From an uncultured Lachnospiraceae bacterium (lineage in GTDB: Bacteria > Bacillota > Clostridia > Lachnospirales > Lachnospiraceae), in contig CAKQXY010000007.1 in the NCBI GenBank assembly GCA_934292725.1, forward strand, positions 1 through 64,000: 64,000 nt of DNA, in the 5' to 3' direction. The position numbers were made by a program, and so were the translations under genes. This document shows positions 9,156-17,796 of the stretch, in pieces. Below the pieces are notes generated by a model. The model ran no database searches. It worked only from the letters and a program-made list of their open reading frames with translations, and had not been told where the DNA came from. Each line of letters begins with the position of its first letter. Positions within the stretch are counted from its first letter, which is position 1.

Positions 9156-10688
9156 TTATTCTGCAGCAGCAATCTCTTCATCATACAGAGCAGCTCTTCC
9201 CTCGATAATGTCAGTCAGACCTGCATTGTCCATATCACTCTTTAACTGAGCCTCTAAGGAATCAAACTCATCTGGCTTGCAGCTGATCAGTCTGTATACA
9301 TACTCGATCAGATCAGAACGAATCTGAGTACCATACTCGTTCTCTGCCTCAGCATTGATAGAGAATACTGGATAACGATACTTGCCGATTGCAACTGTCT
9401 CATAGAAGTTCTCATACCACTCCTTGGAGTCGATCGGATCCTTACCCATAGCACTCTCAACAATACCAGCCTCATCATCCATGAATGCGAAATGCTTGTT
9501 TACGATGTTGTAATCATCAAGTGTTCCCTTGTAGCCCATAGTACTTAACTCATCAGCAGTAAATGCAACCGGAACACCATTCTCACTAACCTCATGCTCT
9601 GGTGTGTAAGCTACGTTCTCTGCATTAACCGGATCTGCTAACCAGTTCAGATAAGTCATGCACGCATCAACCTTATCCTCGCTTGCTGCCGGAACCATGA
9701 TCCACATACCATACATCTGCTCGTATACGTTACGGATATCTCCGTTCTCCTGAGTGAAGCACTCAACCGGAACGAATGTGGACTTGTCAAGGTCATTATT
9801 TAAAGTGTGAATATTCTCCCACTGAGTAGAGTTATCATCTAAGAAGAATGCAACCTTACCAGCTGCAATGTTTGACTTATGTACGGACTCATCTGTATCA
9901 GTAGCAAAATCCTGAACAATAATGCCATCGTTGTACAGCTGGTTCATCTCTCTAATACCGTCTAATGCGCCGTCATGAGCTACGATATAGTTCTCGCTAT
10001 AGGTAAACTCATCCTTCTCATCCTCGAAGGTTACATAGGAACCAACGAAGTTCAGATACATCTTCTCTGTATCCTGACGTCCGCCCATGCTCCACGGAAT
10101 CATATCCGGATACTTCTCATGAATTGCGTACAGATCATCAATCAGCTCCTGCTTTGTAGTCGGAACCTCAAGTCCCATCTCATCAAGGATATCCTTGCGG
10201 ATGTAAGCGGTATGACGCGGATTCTCAGTTCCTCTCTTTGAAAGAAGCGCATACTGAGCACCATCATACTCACCCATGTTCTGAACCTCACCAGCATACT
10301 CCTGAATATTGGTTCCGATTGTCTCATAAGCCTCTGTCAGATCAGCCAGACCACCCAGATTTGCGTAATTTAAGAATACGTTCTGGTCATAGGAGAAAAT
10401 GATATCAGGTGCATTTCCACCAGTCATCATAGTTGTCAGAACATCCTCACTGGTAGATCTTGGAACAGCTACGAACTCAACCTGCAGACCCAGATCTGCA
10501 ACCTGCTCGTTGATCCACTCGCTCATCTTGTTCTCCTCAACAGTCATACCCTGCGGAGCATCTCCACGGTCCCACAGCATAACACGAATTGTAGTGGTTT
10601 CGTCTGCCATTGCCGGAATCACGCCCATGCTTGTTACTGCCATTGCTGCTGTAAGAGCTACTGCAGCTGATTTTCTCATCTTTCTCAT
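9156..10688 (-). CDS. Extracellular solute-binding protein of a CUT1 oligosaccharide ABC importer
   Basis: 510 residues; start preceded by TTAGGAGGAG. Family 1 solute-binding protein of the LipO/YtcQ class that works with LplB/YtcP-type permeases. The N-terminus has a basic stretch (MRKMRK), a hydrophobic core and an AMA-D cleavage site, but no lipobox cysteine. That is unusual for a Gram-positive binding protein, which is normally a lipoprotein. Size and gene neighbours fit binding of pectic (rhamnogalacturonan) oligosaccharides, as for B. subtilis YtcQ. It is the last transporter gene in the operon, 97 bases after the second permease, with a hairpin in that gap. Confidence 0.9.
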   Translation of the reverse strand: MRKMRKSAAVALTAAMAVTSMGVIPAMADETTTIRVMLWDRGDAPQGMTVEENKMSEWINEQVADLGLQVEFVAVPRSTSEDVLTTMMTGGNAPDIIFSYDQNVFLNYANLGGLADLTEAYETIGTNIQEYAGEVQNMGEYDGAQYALLSKRGTENPRHTAYIRKDILDEMGLEVPTTKQELIDDLYAIHEKYPDMIPWSMGGRQDTEKMYLNFVGSYVTFEDEKDEFTYSENYIVAHDGALDGIREMNQLYNDGIIVQDFATDTDESVHKSNIAAGKVAFFLDDNSTQWENIHTLNNDLDKSTFVPVECFTQENGDIRNVYEQMYGMWIMVPAASEDKVDACMTYLNWLADPVNAENVAYTPEHEVSENGVPVAFTADELSTMGYKGTLDDYNIVNKHFAFMDDEAGIVESAMGKDPIDSKEWYENFYETVAIGKYRYPVFSINAEAENEYGTQIRSDLIEYVYRLISCKPDEFDSLEAQLKSDMDNAGLTDIIEGRAALYDEEIAAAE

Positions 10689-10729
10689 TGTAAACTCCTC
10701 CTAAAAGATTTTTTATGATGTCACTGCCC

Positions 10730-10747
10730 GTCTGGCTAAATCCAGAC
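10730..10747 (-). other. Intercistronic hairpin before the binding-protein gene
   Basis: GTCTGG (10730-10735) and CCAGAC (10742-10747) form a 6-bp stem with a 6-nt loop, between the second permease and the binding-protein ribosome site. It could stabilise the downstream message and raise binding-protein levels over permease. Role inferred. Confidence 0.4.
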
Positions 10748-10785
10748 AGCGCAGACACTCACTTTGAAAAAATATTGTGTAAAAA

Positions 10786-11652
10786 TCAACCCTTTACTGC
10801 ACCCAGCATAATACCCTGAGTGAAGAATCTCTGGATGAATGGATATACAACTAACATTGGAGTCATGGACAGCGTAATACTTGCTGCCTTGATATTCTCT
10901 GCTACAAGCTGTGTTGTACCACTCTCCTCAGACTGAACATTTACAGCCTCGATCATCTGCTTTAACGCCATCTGAACAGTATGAAGACCTGTCTTTTGTA
11001 CATAGTACAGCTGATCATCAATACCATTCCAACGACCTACTGCGTAGAACAGACAAAGAGTTGCGATAGTCGGTACACAAAGCGGAATTGCGATACGGTA
11101 CATAATCTTAAACTCACCGCATCCATCAATACGTGCTGCCTCATACAATGAATCATCAATACTTGCAAATGCAGTACGCATGATGATCATGTTGTAAACA
11201 CTAAGTGCACCAGGAATGATCAATGCCCATACAGTATCAATCATGCCGAAAGACTTGATATTTAAGTAGTTCGGGATTGTACCAAGGTTTAAATACATGG
11301 TGATAACGCAGAACAGATTGACAATCTTTGAACCCTTCAGACCCTTTCTTGAAAGCGGGTATGCAAGAAGGATAGTCATAATCATATCAACTGCAGTTAC
11401 AACTGCCATAAGAATAATGGAATATCCGAAAGAGCTTACAAATGTACCACTCTTTAATGCCTTTGCATAAGCATCTACATTAAATCCAATTGGGAAGATA
11501 AATACCTGTCCCTTGTTGATTGCATCTCGACCTGAGAACGAAATGGAAATTACACGGAGTACAGGAATAATTGCAATCACACTGATTAAGATAAAAAAGA
11601 TTACCCAGAACGTCTGAAAGCGGCGATCTTCTTTTGTTTTTAATCCTTCCAT
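10786..11652 (-). CDS. Carbohydrate ABC transporter permease (MalG/LplC/YtcP type)
   Basis: 288 residues with six predicted membrane segments, the first at about residues 12-35 (FWVIFFILISVIAIIPV). The permease loop that contacts the ATPase is visible as YEAARIDGCGEFKIMYRIAIPL, given here as its key part EAARIDGCGE. The start codon overlaps the stop of the upstream permease (TAATG), so translation is coupled. It is one half of the membrane channel for the imported oligosaccharide. Confidence 0.92.
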   Translation of the reverse strand: MEGLKTKEDRRFQTFWVIFFILISVIAIIPVLRVISISFSGRDAINKGQVFIFPIGFNVDAYAKALKSGTFVSSFGYSIILMAVVTAVDMIMTILLAYPLSRKGLKGSKIVNLFCVITMYLNLGTIPNYLNIKSFGMIDTVWALIIPGALSVYNMIIMRTAFASIDDSLYEAARIDGCGEFKIMYRIAIPLCVPTIATLCLFYAVGRWNGIDDQLYYVQKTGLHTVQMALKQMIEAVNVQSEESGTTQLVAENIKAASITLSMTPMLVVYPFIQRFFTQGIMLGAVKG

Positions 11653-12590
11653 TACATGATACCTCCCTGTCCCATTTTCTTAGCGATCTTATCAAAAACA
11701 AGTACCATAGCGATACCAATTACAGACTGGAACAGACCAACTGCTGTTGCGTAGTCAAAACGTCCCTTACCGATACCAACTTCGTATACATATACACTAA
11801 GTACATTTGATGCATCCTTTACAAGCATGTTGCTCATCATATATGGACGGTCGAATGCGATATTGATAACTTTACCAAGCTGCATAATAAGCAGTGTGGA
11901 GATGGTCGGCATAATCTGAGGAATTGTTACATACCAGATACGCTGTAATCTTGTTGCACCATCAAGGTAAGCTGCCTCACTCTGTGACGGGTCAGTTCCC
12001 ATAAGTGCTGCCAAATAAATGATCAGTGAATAACCAGCTGACTGCCAGATACCCATTACCCAGTAAATAATTCTCCACCAGATTGTATTTGTTAAGAACG
12101 GTACTGTTGGTAAACCAAATACGCCAAGTACACCATTTAACAGACCATTTCCTGAGAACAGCTGAGTACTGATACCTGCGATAATAACCCAAGAAAGGAA
12201 GTTTGGCAGATACAAAACGATCTGAGTCATCTTGCGGACGCCCGTGCTTCTTAACTCATTTAAAAACAGTGCAAGGAAAATCGGGAATGGAAATCCGATA
12301 ATCAAATCACCGATATTTAAGATCAATGTATTCTTTACTGCAAACCAGAACTCACTTGATCCAAATGCCTCCTTGAAATATTTAAAACCAACCCACGGAG
12401 ACTCCCAAATTCCTTTGAAAATGTTATACTTCTTAAATGCAACAACGATGTACAGCATCGGCTTATATTTGAAACAAATCAGCCAGATAATCGGTATCAA
12501 CATCATCACATACAGCTGCCAGGTATTTCTCAGGTATGTTTTCCAATTAACCTTTTTCTTTGCCACACCCGGCGTTTTTTTGTTTGCCAT
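11652..12590 (-). CDS. Carbohydrate ABC transporter permease (MalF/LplB/YteP type)
   Basis: 312 residues, start after AAAGGAGGACTGCGGAC. It has six membrane segments and the EAA loop (SEAAYLDGATRLQRIWYV). First gene of the transporter operon. No ATP-binding subunit is encoded in the operon or elsewhere in the window, so a shared MsmK-type ATPase encoded elsewhere is expected; this is common for CUT1 systems. Confidence 0.92.
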   Translation of the reverse strand: MANKKTPGVAKKKVNWKTYLRNTWQLYVMMLIPIIWLICFKYKPMLYIVVAFKKYNIFKGIWESPWVGFKYFKEAFGSSEFWFAVKNTLILNIGDLIIGFPFPIFLALFLNELRSTGVRKMTQIVLYLPNFLSWVIIAGISTQLFSGNGLLNGVLGVFGLPTVPFLTNTIWWRIIYWVMGIWQSAGYSLIIYLAALMGTDPSQSEAAYLDGATRLQRIWYVTIPQIMPTISTLLIMQLGKVINIAFDRPYMMSNMLVKDASNVLSVYVYEVGIGKGRFDYATAVGLFQSVIGIAMVLVFDKIAKKMGQGGIM

Positions 12591-12647
12591 GTCCGCAGTC
12601 CTCCTTTTTTTATTGTTTCTTTAGAAACTTTTCATATCTGATGTGTT

Positions 12648-12665
12648 GATTATAGCAAAATTATA
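12648..12665 (-). promoter_or_regulatory. Probable -10 region of the ABC transporter operon
   Basis: On the minus strand two TATAAT boxes lie at 12654-12649 and 12665-12660. Matching -35 elements are poor for both, which would fit activator-dependent transcription. The ATG is about 60 bases downstream. Confidence 0.45.
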
Positions 12666-12691
12666 CACCCAAAAGCTATGCGTATTTGGTC

Positions 12692-12762
12692 GGTTTCTTC
12701 GGAAAAACATTGCATTTTTTGCTCTTTTATTGTGTCTTTTCCACACTTTTTCCGAAGAAACC
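12692..12762. repeat. Perfect 16-bp inverted repeat upstream of the transporter operon
   Basis: GGTTTCTTCGGAAAAA (12692-12707) has its exact reverse complement at 12747-12762, 39 bases apart. A T-run follows on the plus strand only, so it is not a normal terminator for the minus-strand GH38 gene that ends at 12788. It is either an operator for the transporter promoter or a hairpin in the mRNA. Confidence 0.6.
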
Positions 12763-12787
12763 TTTTTTTCTTACTGCACTTTTATCT

Positions 12788-15700
12788 TTATACTAGTAAA
12801 AATGTCTTGATCTCAAACGGTCTGATCTCAAATTTTGCTCTCTGTCCGTCAAACACAACTGCTCTTTCTTTTTGCTCCATCATATCACATTCATAGATGG
12901 ATTTCGGACAAAGACCTGCTACATTCCATTCCACATTTGTGCGAATACCGCTTGACTCATACATACGAACAATCAGTCCGCTTTCATCTTCTGCACGTTT
13001 TACTGACGTTACGATCACATTTGGTGAAGATACCTCACACATTGTATATTTTTCTTCTGTCAAAAGAGATGGCTTATAAAGAGAAATAATCGGCTTTTCA
13101 TTAAGCTTTCCTGCCTCGTGTACCACATTTGCCTCTCTCCAGTCGCCCATATGCGGCATCAGGGCATATGTAAGTTCATGAAGTCCCTTATCAGCATCTG
13201 GGAATGGGAAAATACCTGATGTAAGAAGCGTCAGACCAACAGTGCCATCCTCAATAGAATGACCATATCGTCCATCATTTAACAGTGCCACACCAAAGCC
13301 CGGCTCAGACAGATCCACAAAGCGATGTGCACACATCTCAAACTGGGCACGCTGCCAGCTTGTATTTCTATGTGTTGGACGCTCCATCACGCCATATGGA
13401 ATCTCGCATGCTGCTGTTCTTGTCATGACATCCAAATGAAACTCTGCTTTTACAAGCTGCTGCTGTTCTTTCCAGTCAATCTTTGTCTTAAAATCAATGC
13501 GTCTTGTGTGTGCAAAAAATACAATATCCTGCTCAATAACTGAAGACTCATAAGAAAGCTCTGTGTGAAGCACAGCGCAAATTTCTCCTGTCTCAGTCAT
13601 CATGCAAGGCTTTTTCGCAGACATCTTCCAATGCTTTCTTGAATAGTATGACTCCACATTCCAGGCATCGTAATCCTTCGGAATATCTTCATAAACAACA
13701 ATCTCGTTTCCTACAGTACCTGCTTCTAAAACTTCACGCTTTGCCTCTTTATCATAAAGAGAGGTAAGTTCGCCAAGCTCATTCCACGAAACAATATACC
13801 AAGGTGTCTCAAGTGTATTTTCATCACGTAAAACAAAATATTCTTTCTTTACCTTTTTGTCTGAGCTTTCTTTCTCTGCAGATGATTCCATATATAAACT
13901 GCCTTTTGCAGGAAGTGAAGCTGTGACAAGCATTGTGCCATCTTTAAGGTACTGCGCAGCTGTCACATTAGTAAGAGAGCAGCCCTTGTCGATACCGTAT
14001 TCCTGCTGCTTCTTTTTATCAAGCTCAATTACCTGCTCTGCTGCAAAGCCAAGCGGATTCCATGCACAGATTCCGTTTTTTTGCTCGCTCTTATTACTGC
14101 TCAGGCTTTCTAATGCTTCACTGATTATCTGTTCATCCATTGCCTTAATCTTTGCGTAGTCAATATCTGACTGCTCATAGACTTCATCAATTGCAGATCC
14201 CGGCAAAATATCATGAAACTGATTTAACAGCAAAAGCTTCCATGCCTTATCAAGCGTCTCTTTTGGATATGCATTCTTGTTTGCATTCTCATTTTTCTTA
14301 TTCATCCACCACAAAAGTGATGCAAGCCACTCTGCCTGCTGATTTTTATACTCACATATACGGTTATTCTTTTTGTTCTCTGCAATTGAACTAAATGTAC
14401 CACGATGATACTCAAGATAAAGATCACCATACCATGTGTTTAACTTTTTATTCTGTAAATTTTTATCAAGTAACTGTAAGTACTCCTTTAGTCCAGACAG
14501 CTTTACCTTCGGAACTCCCGGTATGCCATAAGACAAACGCTTACTTTCCTCAAGCATACCTTCTGTCGGGCCGCCGCCGCCGTCACCGTAGCCATAAATT
14601 GTGAGAACTGCATCATTTAACTCTTTATTTCTGTAATTCTGCCAGGTTCCCATTGTCTGGCTGGCATTCTGTCTGCCATTGTATGTAACCTCGCGAACTG
14701 GCTTTTCAAAACGCTCCGGGTATGCTTCGTAATTCTTTGTTGTGATATAAAGACCTGTTACGCGGCTTCCGTCAATTCCTTCCCAAAGAAATGTATCATC
14801 TGGCTGCTGATCAGCATCATTCCAGCCCATCTTTGTTGTCAGAAAATAGCGAATACCACTTTTCTTCATTATCTGCGGCAATGCACCTAAAAAGCCAAAT
14901 GCATCAGGCAGCCACAATATTTCCTGCTCTTTAATGCCAAACTCTTCATTAAAAAATTTCTTTCCATATAAAATTTGACGAATAAGTGATTCACCGCTAG
15001 TTAAATTGCTGTCAGACTCCAGCCACATAGCACCGTCTGCCTCCCAGCGTCCTTCCTTTACACGTTCCTTTACCTGCTCAAAAATCTCAGGTGCCTCTTC
15101 TTTTACATACTCATAAAGCTGCGGCTGACTCAAAAAGAAACGATACTCCGGATAACGCTTCATCAAATAAAGCACTGTCGAGAAGCTTCTTACAGCCTTT
15201 TCTCTTGTTTGGCGAAGCGGCCACTTCCATGCCACATCAATATGCGTATGACCAAGCGCATAAACAGTTGGACTGTCAATCTCCCATTCCTTTTCATATA
15301 AATTTTCTTTAAGCCATGCACTTGCTGCTCTAAGTGATGCGCGATACTTATCACTTTTCTTAACACGAAGATCTAGTAAATCACCTGCCTGATTTAAAAT
15401 CTCGAGAAGCTTTCTTCTTTTTTCTTCTTCCGGGCGCATCTGCTTTGCTGCCTCAAGCGGAAGCTTCATATCATAATAAAGCGCCTCTGCCTCTTGTTCC
15501 TTTGCAAATACCTTAAGATATAAAAAATTACTCTTTCCAGGGCTGTTGACATACGCATAAAGACGAATATCATATACCTTTCCTGGCACTGCACTGTCAC
15601 TCAAAATCACCTCATGATGATTAAGATCCATCGCACATGTAAGTACACCATTTACATAAACCATAATCTGCGGATTGTCAGTATTCCATATATCATCTGC

Positions 15701-16075
15701 ACCAGTGTCAAGCGAAAATCCAATCACACGTCCCTTCATCTCTTCTGTGATCGTCACAGAAAAAGCAAAAATCCCATGGTAATCTGGGCCGCCCCACGTA
15801 TCTGCACACGAAAAAACTGGCCAGTTGCTGCAATCCTCTAGTACTAGACTTCTCTTCGCATAGCCCCTTGTGTGTACTGCATCAAGATTTGGCGCTACAC
15901 CATATTTTTTATTCTCATCTTCTTCACAATCTGCAGTCATATCTGTGCAGTTGATCTCATCTGCCATCAAATCTAAAAAACGCACCTGTGGGATCGTTTC
16001 AAGCACGGTGCGGCGCTCGCTGTTTAAGCGATTCACATACGCCTCCACACGATTCATATAGTCAAGTGATCTCAT
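12788..16075 (-). CDS. GH38 alpha-mannosidase
   Basis: 1095 residues, start after AGGAGGAAAA; no signal peptide. Retaining alpha-mannosidase fold. An N-terminal beta-sandwich region (to ~240) precedes the zinc motif GHTHIDVAWKWP and the catalytic-nucleophile segment LWLPDAFGFLGALPQI. The helical middle domain (FHDILPGSAIDEVYEQ) and a C-terminal beta domain follow. It hydrolyses alpha-mannosides; its place in a pectin operon behind GH28 and a CehA-type gene is unexpected. A related alpha-glycoside may be the true substrate. Last gene of a three-gene operon, 64 bases after the CehA-like gene, with a 12-bp hairpin in the gap. Confidence 0.9.
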   Translation of the reverse strand: MRSLDYMNRVEAYVNRLNSERRTVLETIPQVRFLDLMADEINCTDMTADCEEDENKKYGVAPNLDAVHTRGYAKRSLVLEDCSNWPVFSCADTWGGPDYHGIFAFSVTITEEMKGRVIGFSLDTGADDIWNTDNPQIMVYVNGVLTCAMDLNHHEVILSDSAVPGKVYDIRLYAYVNSPGKSNFLYLKVFAKEQEAEALYYDMKLPLEAAKQMRPEEEKRRKLLEILNQAGDLLDLRVKKSDKYRASLRAASAWLKENLYEKEWEIDSPTVYALGHTHIDVAWKWPLRQTREKAVRSFSTVLYLMKRYPEYRFFLSQPQLYEYVKEEAPEIFEQVKERVKEGRWEADGAMWLESDSNLTSGESLIRQILYGKKFFNEEFGIKEQEILWLPDAFGFLGALPQIMKKSGIRYFLTTKMGWNDADQQPDDTFLWEGIDGSRVTGLYITTKNYEAYPERFEKPVREVTYNGRQNASQTMGTWQNYRNKELNDAVLTIYGYGDGGGGPTEGMLEESKRLSYGIPGVPKVKLSGLKEYLQLLDKNLQNKKLNTWYGDLYLEYHRGTFSSIAENKKNNRICEYKNQQAEWLASLLWWMNKKNENANKNAYPKETLDKAWKLLLLNQFHDILPGSAIDEVYEQSDIDYAKIKAMDEQIISEALESLSSNKSEQKNGICAWNPLGFAAEQVIELDKKKQQEYGIDKGCSLTNVTAAQYLKDGTMLVTASLPAKGSLYMESSAEKESSDKKVKKEYFVLRDENTLETPWYIVSWNELGELTSLYDKEAKREVLEAGTVGNEIVVYEDIPKDYDAWNVESYYSRKHWKMSAKKPCMMTETGEICAVLHTELSYESSVIEQDIVFFAHTRRIDFKTKIDWKEQQQLVKAEFHLDVMTRTAACEIPYGVMERPTHRNTSWQRAQFEMCAHRFVDLSEPGFGVALLNDGRYGHSIEDGTVGLTLLTSGIFPFPDADKGLHELTYALMPHMGDWREANVVHEAGKLNEKPIISLYKPSLLTEEKYTMCEVSSPNVIVTSVKRAEDESGLIVRMYESSGIRTNVEWNVAGLCPKSIYECDMMEQKERAVVFDGQRAKFEIRPFEIKTFLLV

Positions 16076-16088
16076 TTTTCCTCCTAGT

Positions 16089-16121
16089 GAAAATCAGGGT
16101 CAGATTGTTACCCTGATTTTC
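16089..16121. other. 12-bp perfect hairpin between CehA-like and GH38 genes
   Basis: GAAAATCAGGGT (16089-16100) pairs with ACCCTGATTTTC (16110-16121), with a 9-nt loop. The T-run (16123-16131) lies on the plus-strand side, so on the minus strand it acts as an intercistronic stem next to the GH38 ribosome site rather than a classic terminator. Confidence 0.55.
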
Positions 16122-16139
16122 AGATTTTTTTATTTATCA

Positions 16140-17771
16140 TCAAGCAAACAGAATTGGATTTGAAATTGCAAGGTTATTTTCTCCTCCATCTGCCACAAAC
16201 AAAGCCCATGCAGCATCACCAAAATCAAACTCATCTGCCGCTATATCGTACGTAAAGCCGCCCTCTGCTGCTTCAGCTTTTGTACAAAGTTCAATTTTCT
16301 TATCAGCACCTGTGTACATCCACAGATGATTGATTTGTTTCTTTGAAAATACATGAACTGACAGTGTGCCAGTCTTGTCTTTAAGTACTGCCTTCTCGCC
16401 ATAAGAAGCTCCATTTACTTCTGCCGTCACAAGCGGACCATTGCTTATAAAACTATGTCCCTCACGAATAGCCTGAAGAATTTCCTGCGGCTTGTTTTTT
16501 CCATTTGTATACACATAATTGTGGATTGTAGACGGTGTGTTGGACTGCTCCACCCATGCTAAAAGGCGCGGCCATACCTTCTTGTACAGCCAAGTCAAAT
16601 AGTCCACCTTCTCGTTCATCTTTACCGGATAAATCTCCTGGTGTGTCATCACTGTATCCATAAGCCAATCTAACCACTCTGTCATGCCAAAGTAATCGTC
16701 ACCATAAATGTTGTGTGTATCACTTCCTGTCGTAGCAGTCAGGCGCTTTCCTTCCTCTAAAAGAGACAACCACTTTTTGAATGCCTTCGCATTGATTGTG
16801 CCAGCTGCAAATGGAGTCGCACCATTCCAGATCTCGATGGACTCGAAAATCTCAATCATATCCCAAAATTCACTGTTATAGCGCGTGGAAAAGCTCACAT
16901 CAAACGGATGATTTACCTGCGGCAGACCACCTTTTTTTCGAATCTCACTGCAAATGCGGATAAATTCATTGCGAAGCTTCTCTGTTGTACGCTCCTTTCC
17001 CTCCGGAATCTCATAGATCACGTCATCATCTACGCCAAGCTGCAGCACATGACCATTAGAAGTGGAAATTTCCTTTGAGATAATAGGTGTAAAATTATTA
17101 TTTTGTCTTTGCCATTCTTCATGGTTAAGCACGTTATGATGATCACTTAGCGCACCAAACTGCATTCCAAGAGACTTCATGGAACGACACACCTGATCTG
17201 GAGTCTCTATTACTGGATCTGTTCCGCCATATGCCGGGCTGCTGTATACGCTATGATGATGAAGATCACCTGCTGCCCATCCCTTATCAGTTAAATGTGC
17301 TATACGCGCCAGTCTTGCCTTAATTGTTGTCACTTTATCCTTTGTGATTTCAAATGGCACAAGAACAGTACCATACTCTGGTCCGCATGTCACCTCTGCC
17401 TCATAGCTTCCGCACGGCAGCTTCACAGACAATGTTCCGTCTTCCTCGGTCACTAAACGACGAAGAGAAAAACGAGTGCGAATCTTATGCTCTTTATTAT
17501 CCCAAATTTTTACCTGTGCCACAATAGGATCATCATTTTCTGCTGCCTGCAGCTTCATAGTACCAAATTCACTGCCTGGTGCCTGCAAATTATAGTAATA
17601 TCCTGCCTGTGCTGCACATCTTTGAAGAAACTGCATCGTATTGATCAGTTCCTCTCGATTTAATTTTTCAAGAAGCGTCTGCTGTTCGAATGCCATCTGT
17701 GCTTCTTTTTCTTCTGCTTCTATTGTTGTCTCCATTTCCTTCCAAAGCTCAATCAGCTTATCAAATTTCAT
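16140..17771 (-). CDS. CehA/McbA-family PHP-type metallohydrolase
   Basis: 543 residues from the ATG at 17771 (GGAAGCAGGAAAAC upstream; the longer frame to 17804 overlaps the GH28 end). N-terminal ~190 residues: a helical start and a beta-sandwich (carboxypeptidase-regulatory-like: LPCGSYEAEVT). Then the PHP-type metal site: GDLHHHSVYSS, ALSDHHNVLNH, QVNHPFDV and TGSDTHNIYGDD. Related proteins hydrolyse esters or carbamates. In this operon an esterase-like step on a substituted sugar is plausible, but not shown. It ends with a C-terminal beta domain. Confidence 0.85.
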   Translation of the reverse strand: MKFDKLIELWKEMETTIEAEEKEAQMAFEQQTLLEKLNREELINTMQFLQRCAAQAGYYYNLQAPGSEFGTMKLQAAENDDPIVAQVKIWDNKEHKIRTRFSLRRLVTEEDGTLSVKLPCGSYEAEVTCGPEYGTVLVPFEITKDKVTTIKARLARIAHLTDKGWAAGDLHHHSVYSSPAYGGTDPVIETPDQVCRSMKSLGMQFGALSDHHNVLNHEEWQRQNNNFTPIISKEISTSNGHVLQLGVDDDVIYEIPEGKERTTEKLRNEFIRICSEIRKKGGLPQVNHPFDVSFSTRYNSEFWDMIEIFESIEIWNGATPFAAGTINAKAFKKWLSLLEEGKRLTATTGSDTHNIYGDDYFGMTEWLDWLMDTVMTHQEIYPVKMNEKVDYLTWLYKKVWPRLLAWVEQSNTPSTIHNYVYTNGKNKPQEILQAIREGHSFISNGPLVTAEVNGASYGEKAVLKDKTGTLSVHVFSKKQINHLWMYTGADKKIELCTKAEAAEGGFTYDIAADEFDFGDAAWALFVADGGENNLAISNPILFA

Positions 17772-17796
17772 TGTTTTCCTGCTTCCTTTTTTACAA

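Noticed and set aside
12692..12762. Ordinary terminator of the GH38 gene
   Set aside because: The T-run is on the plus strand only, while the gene is on the minus strand.
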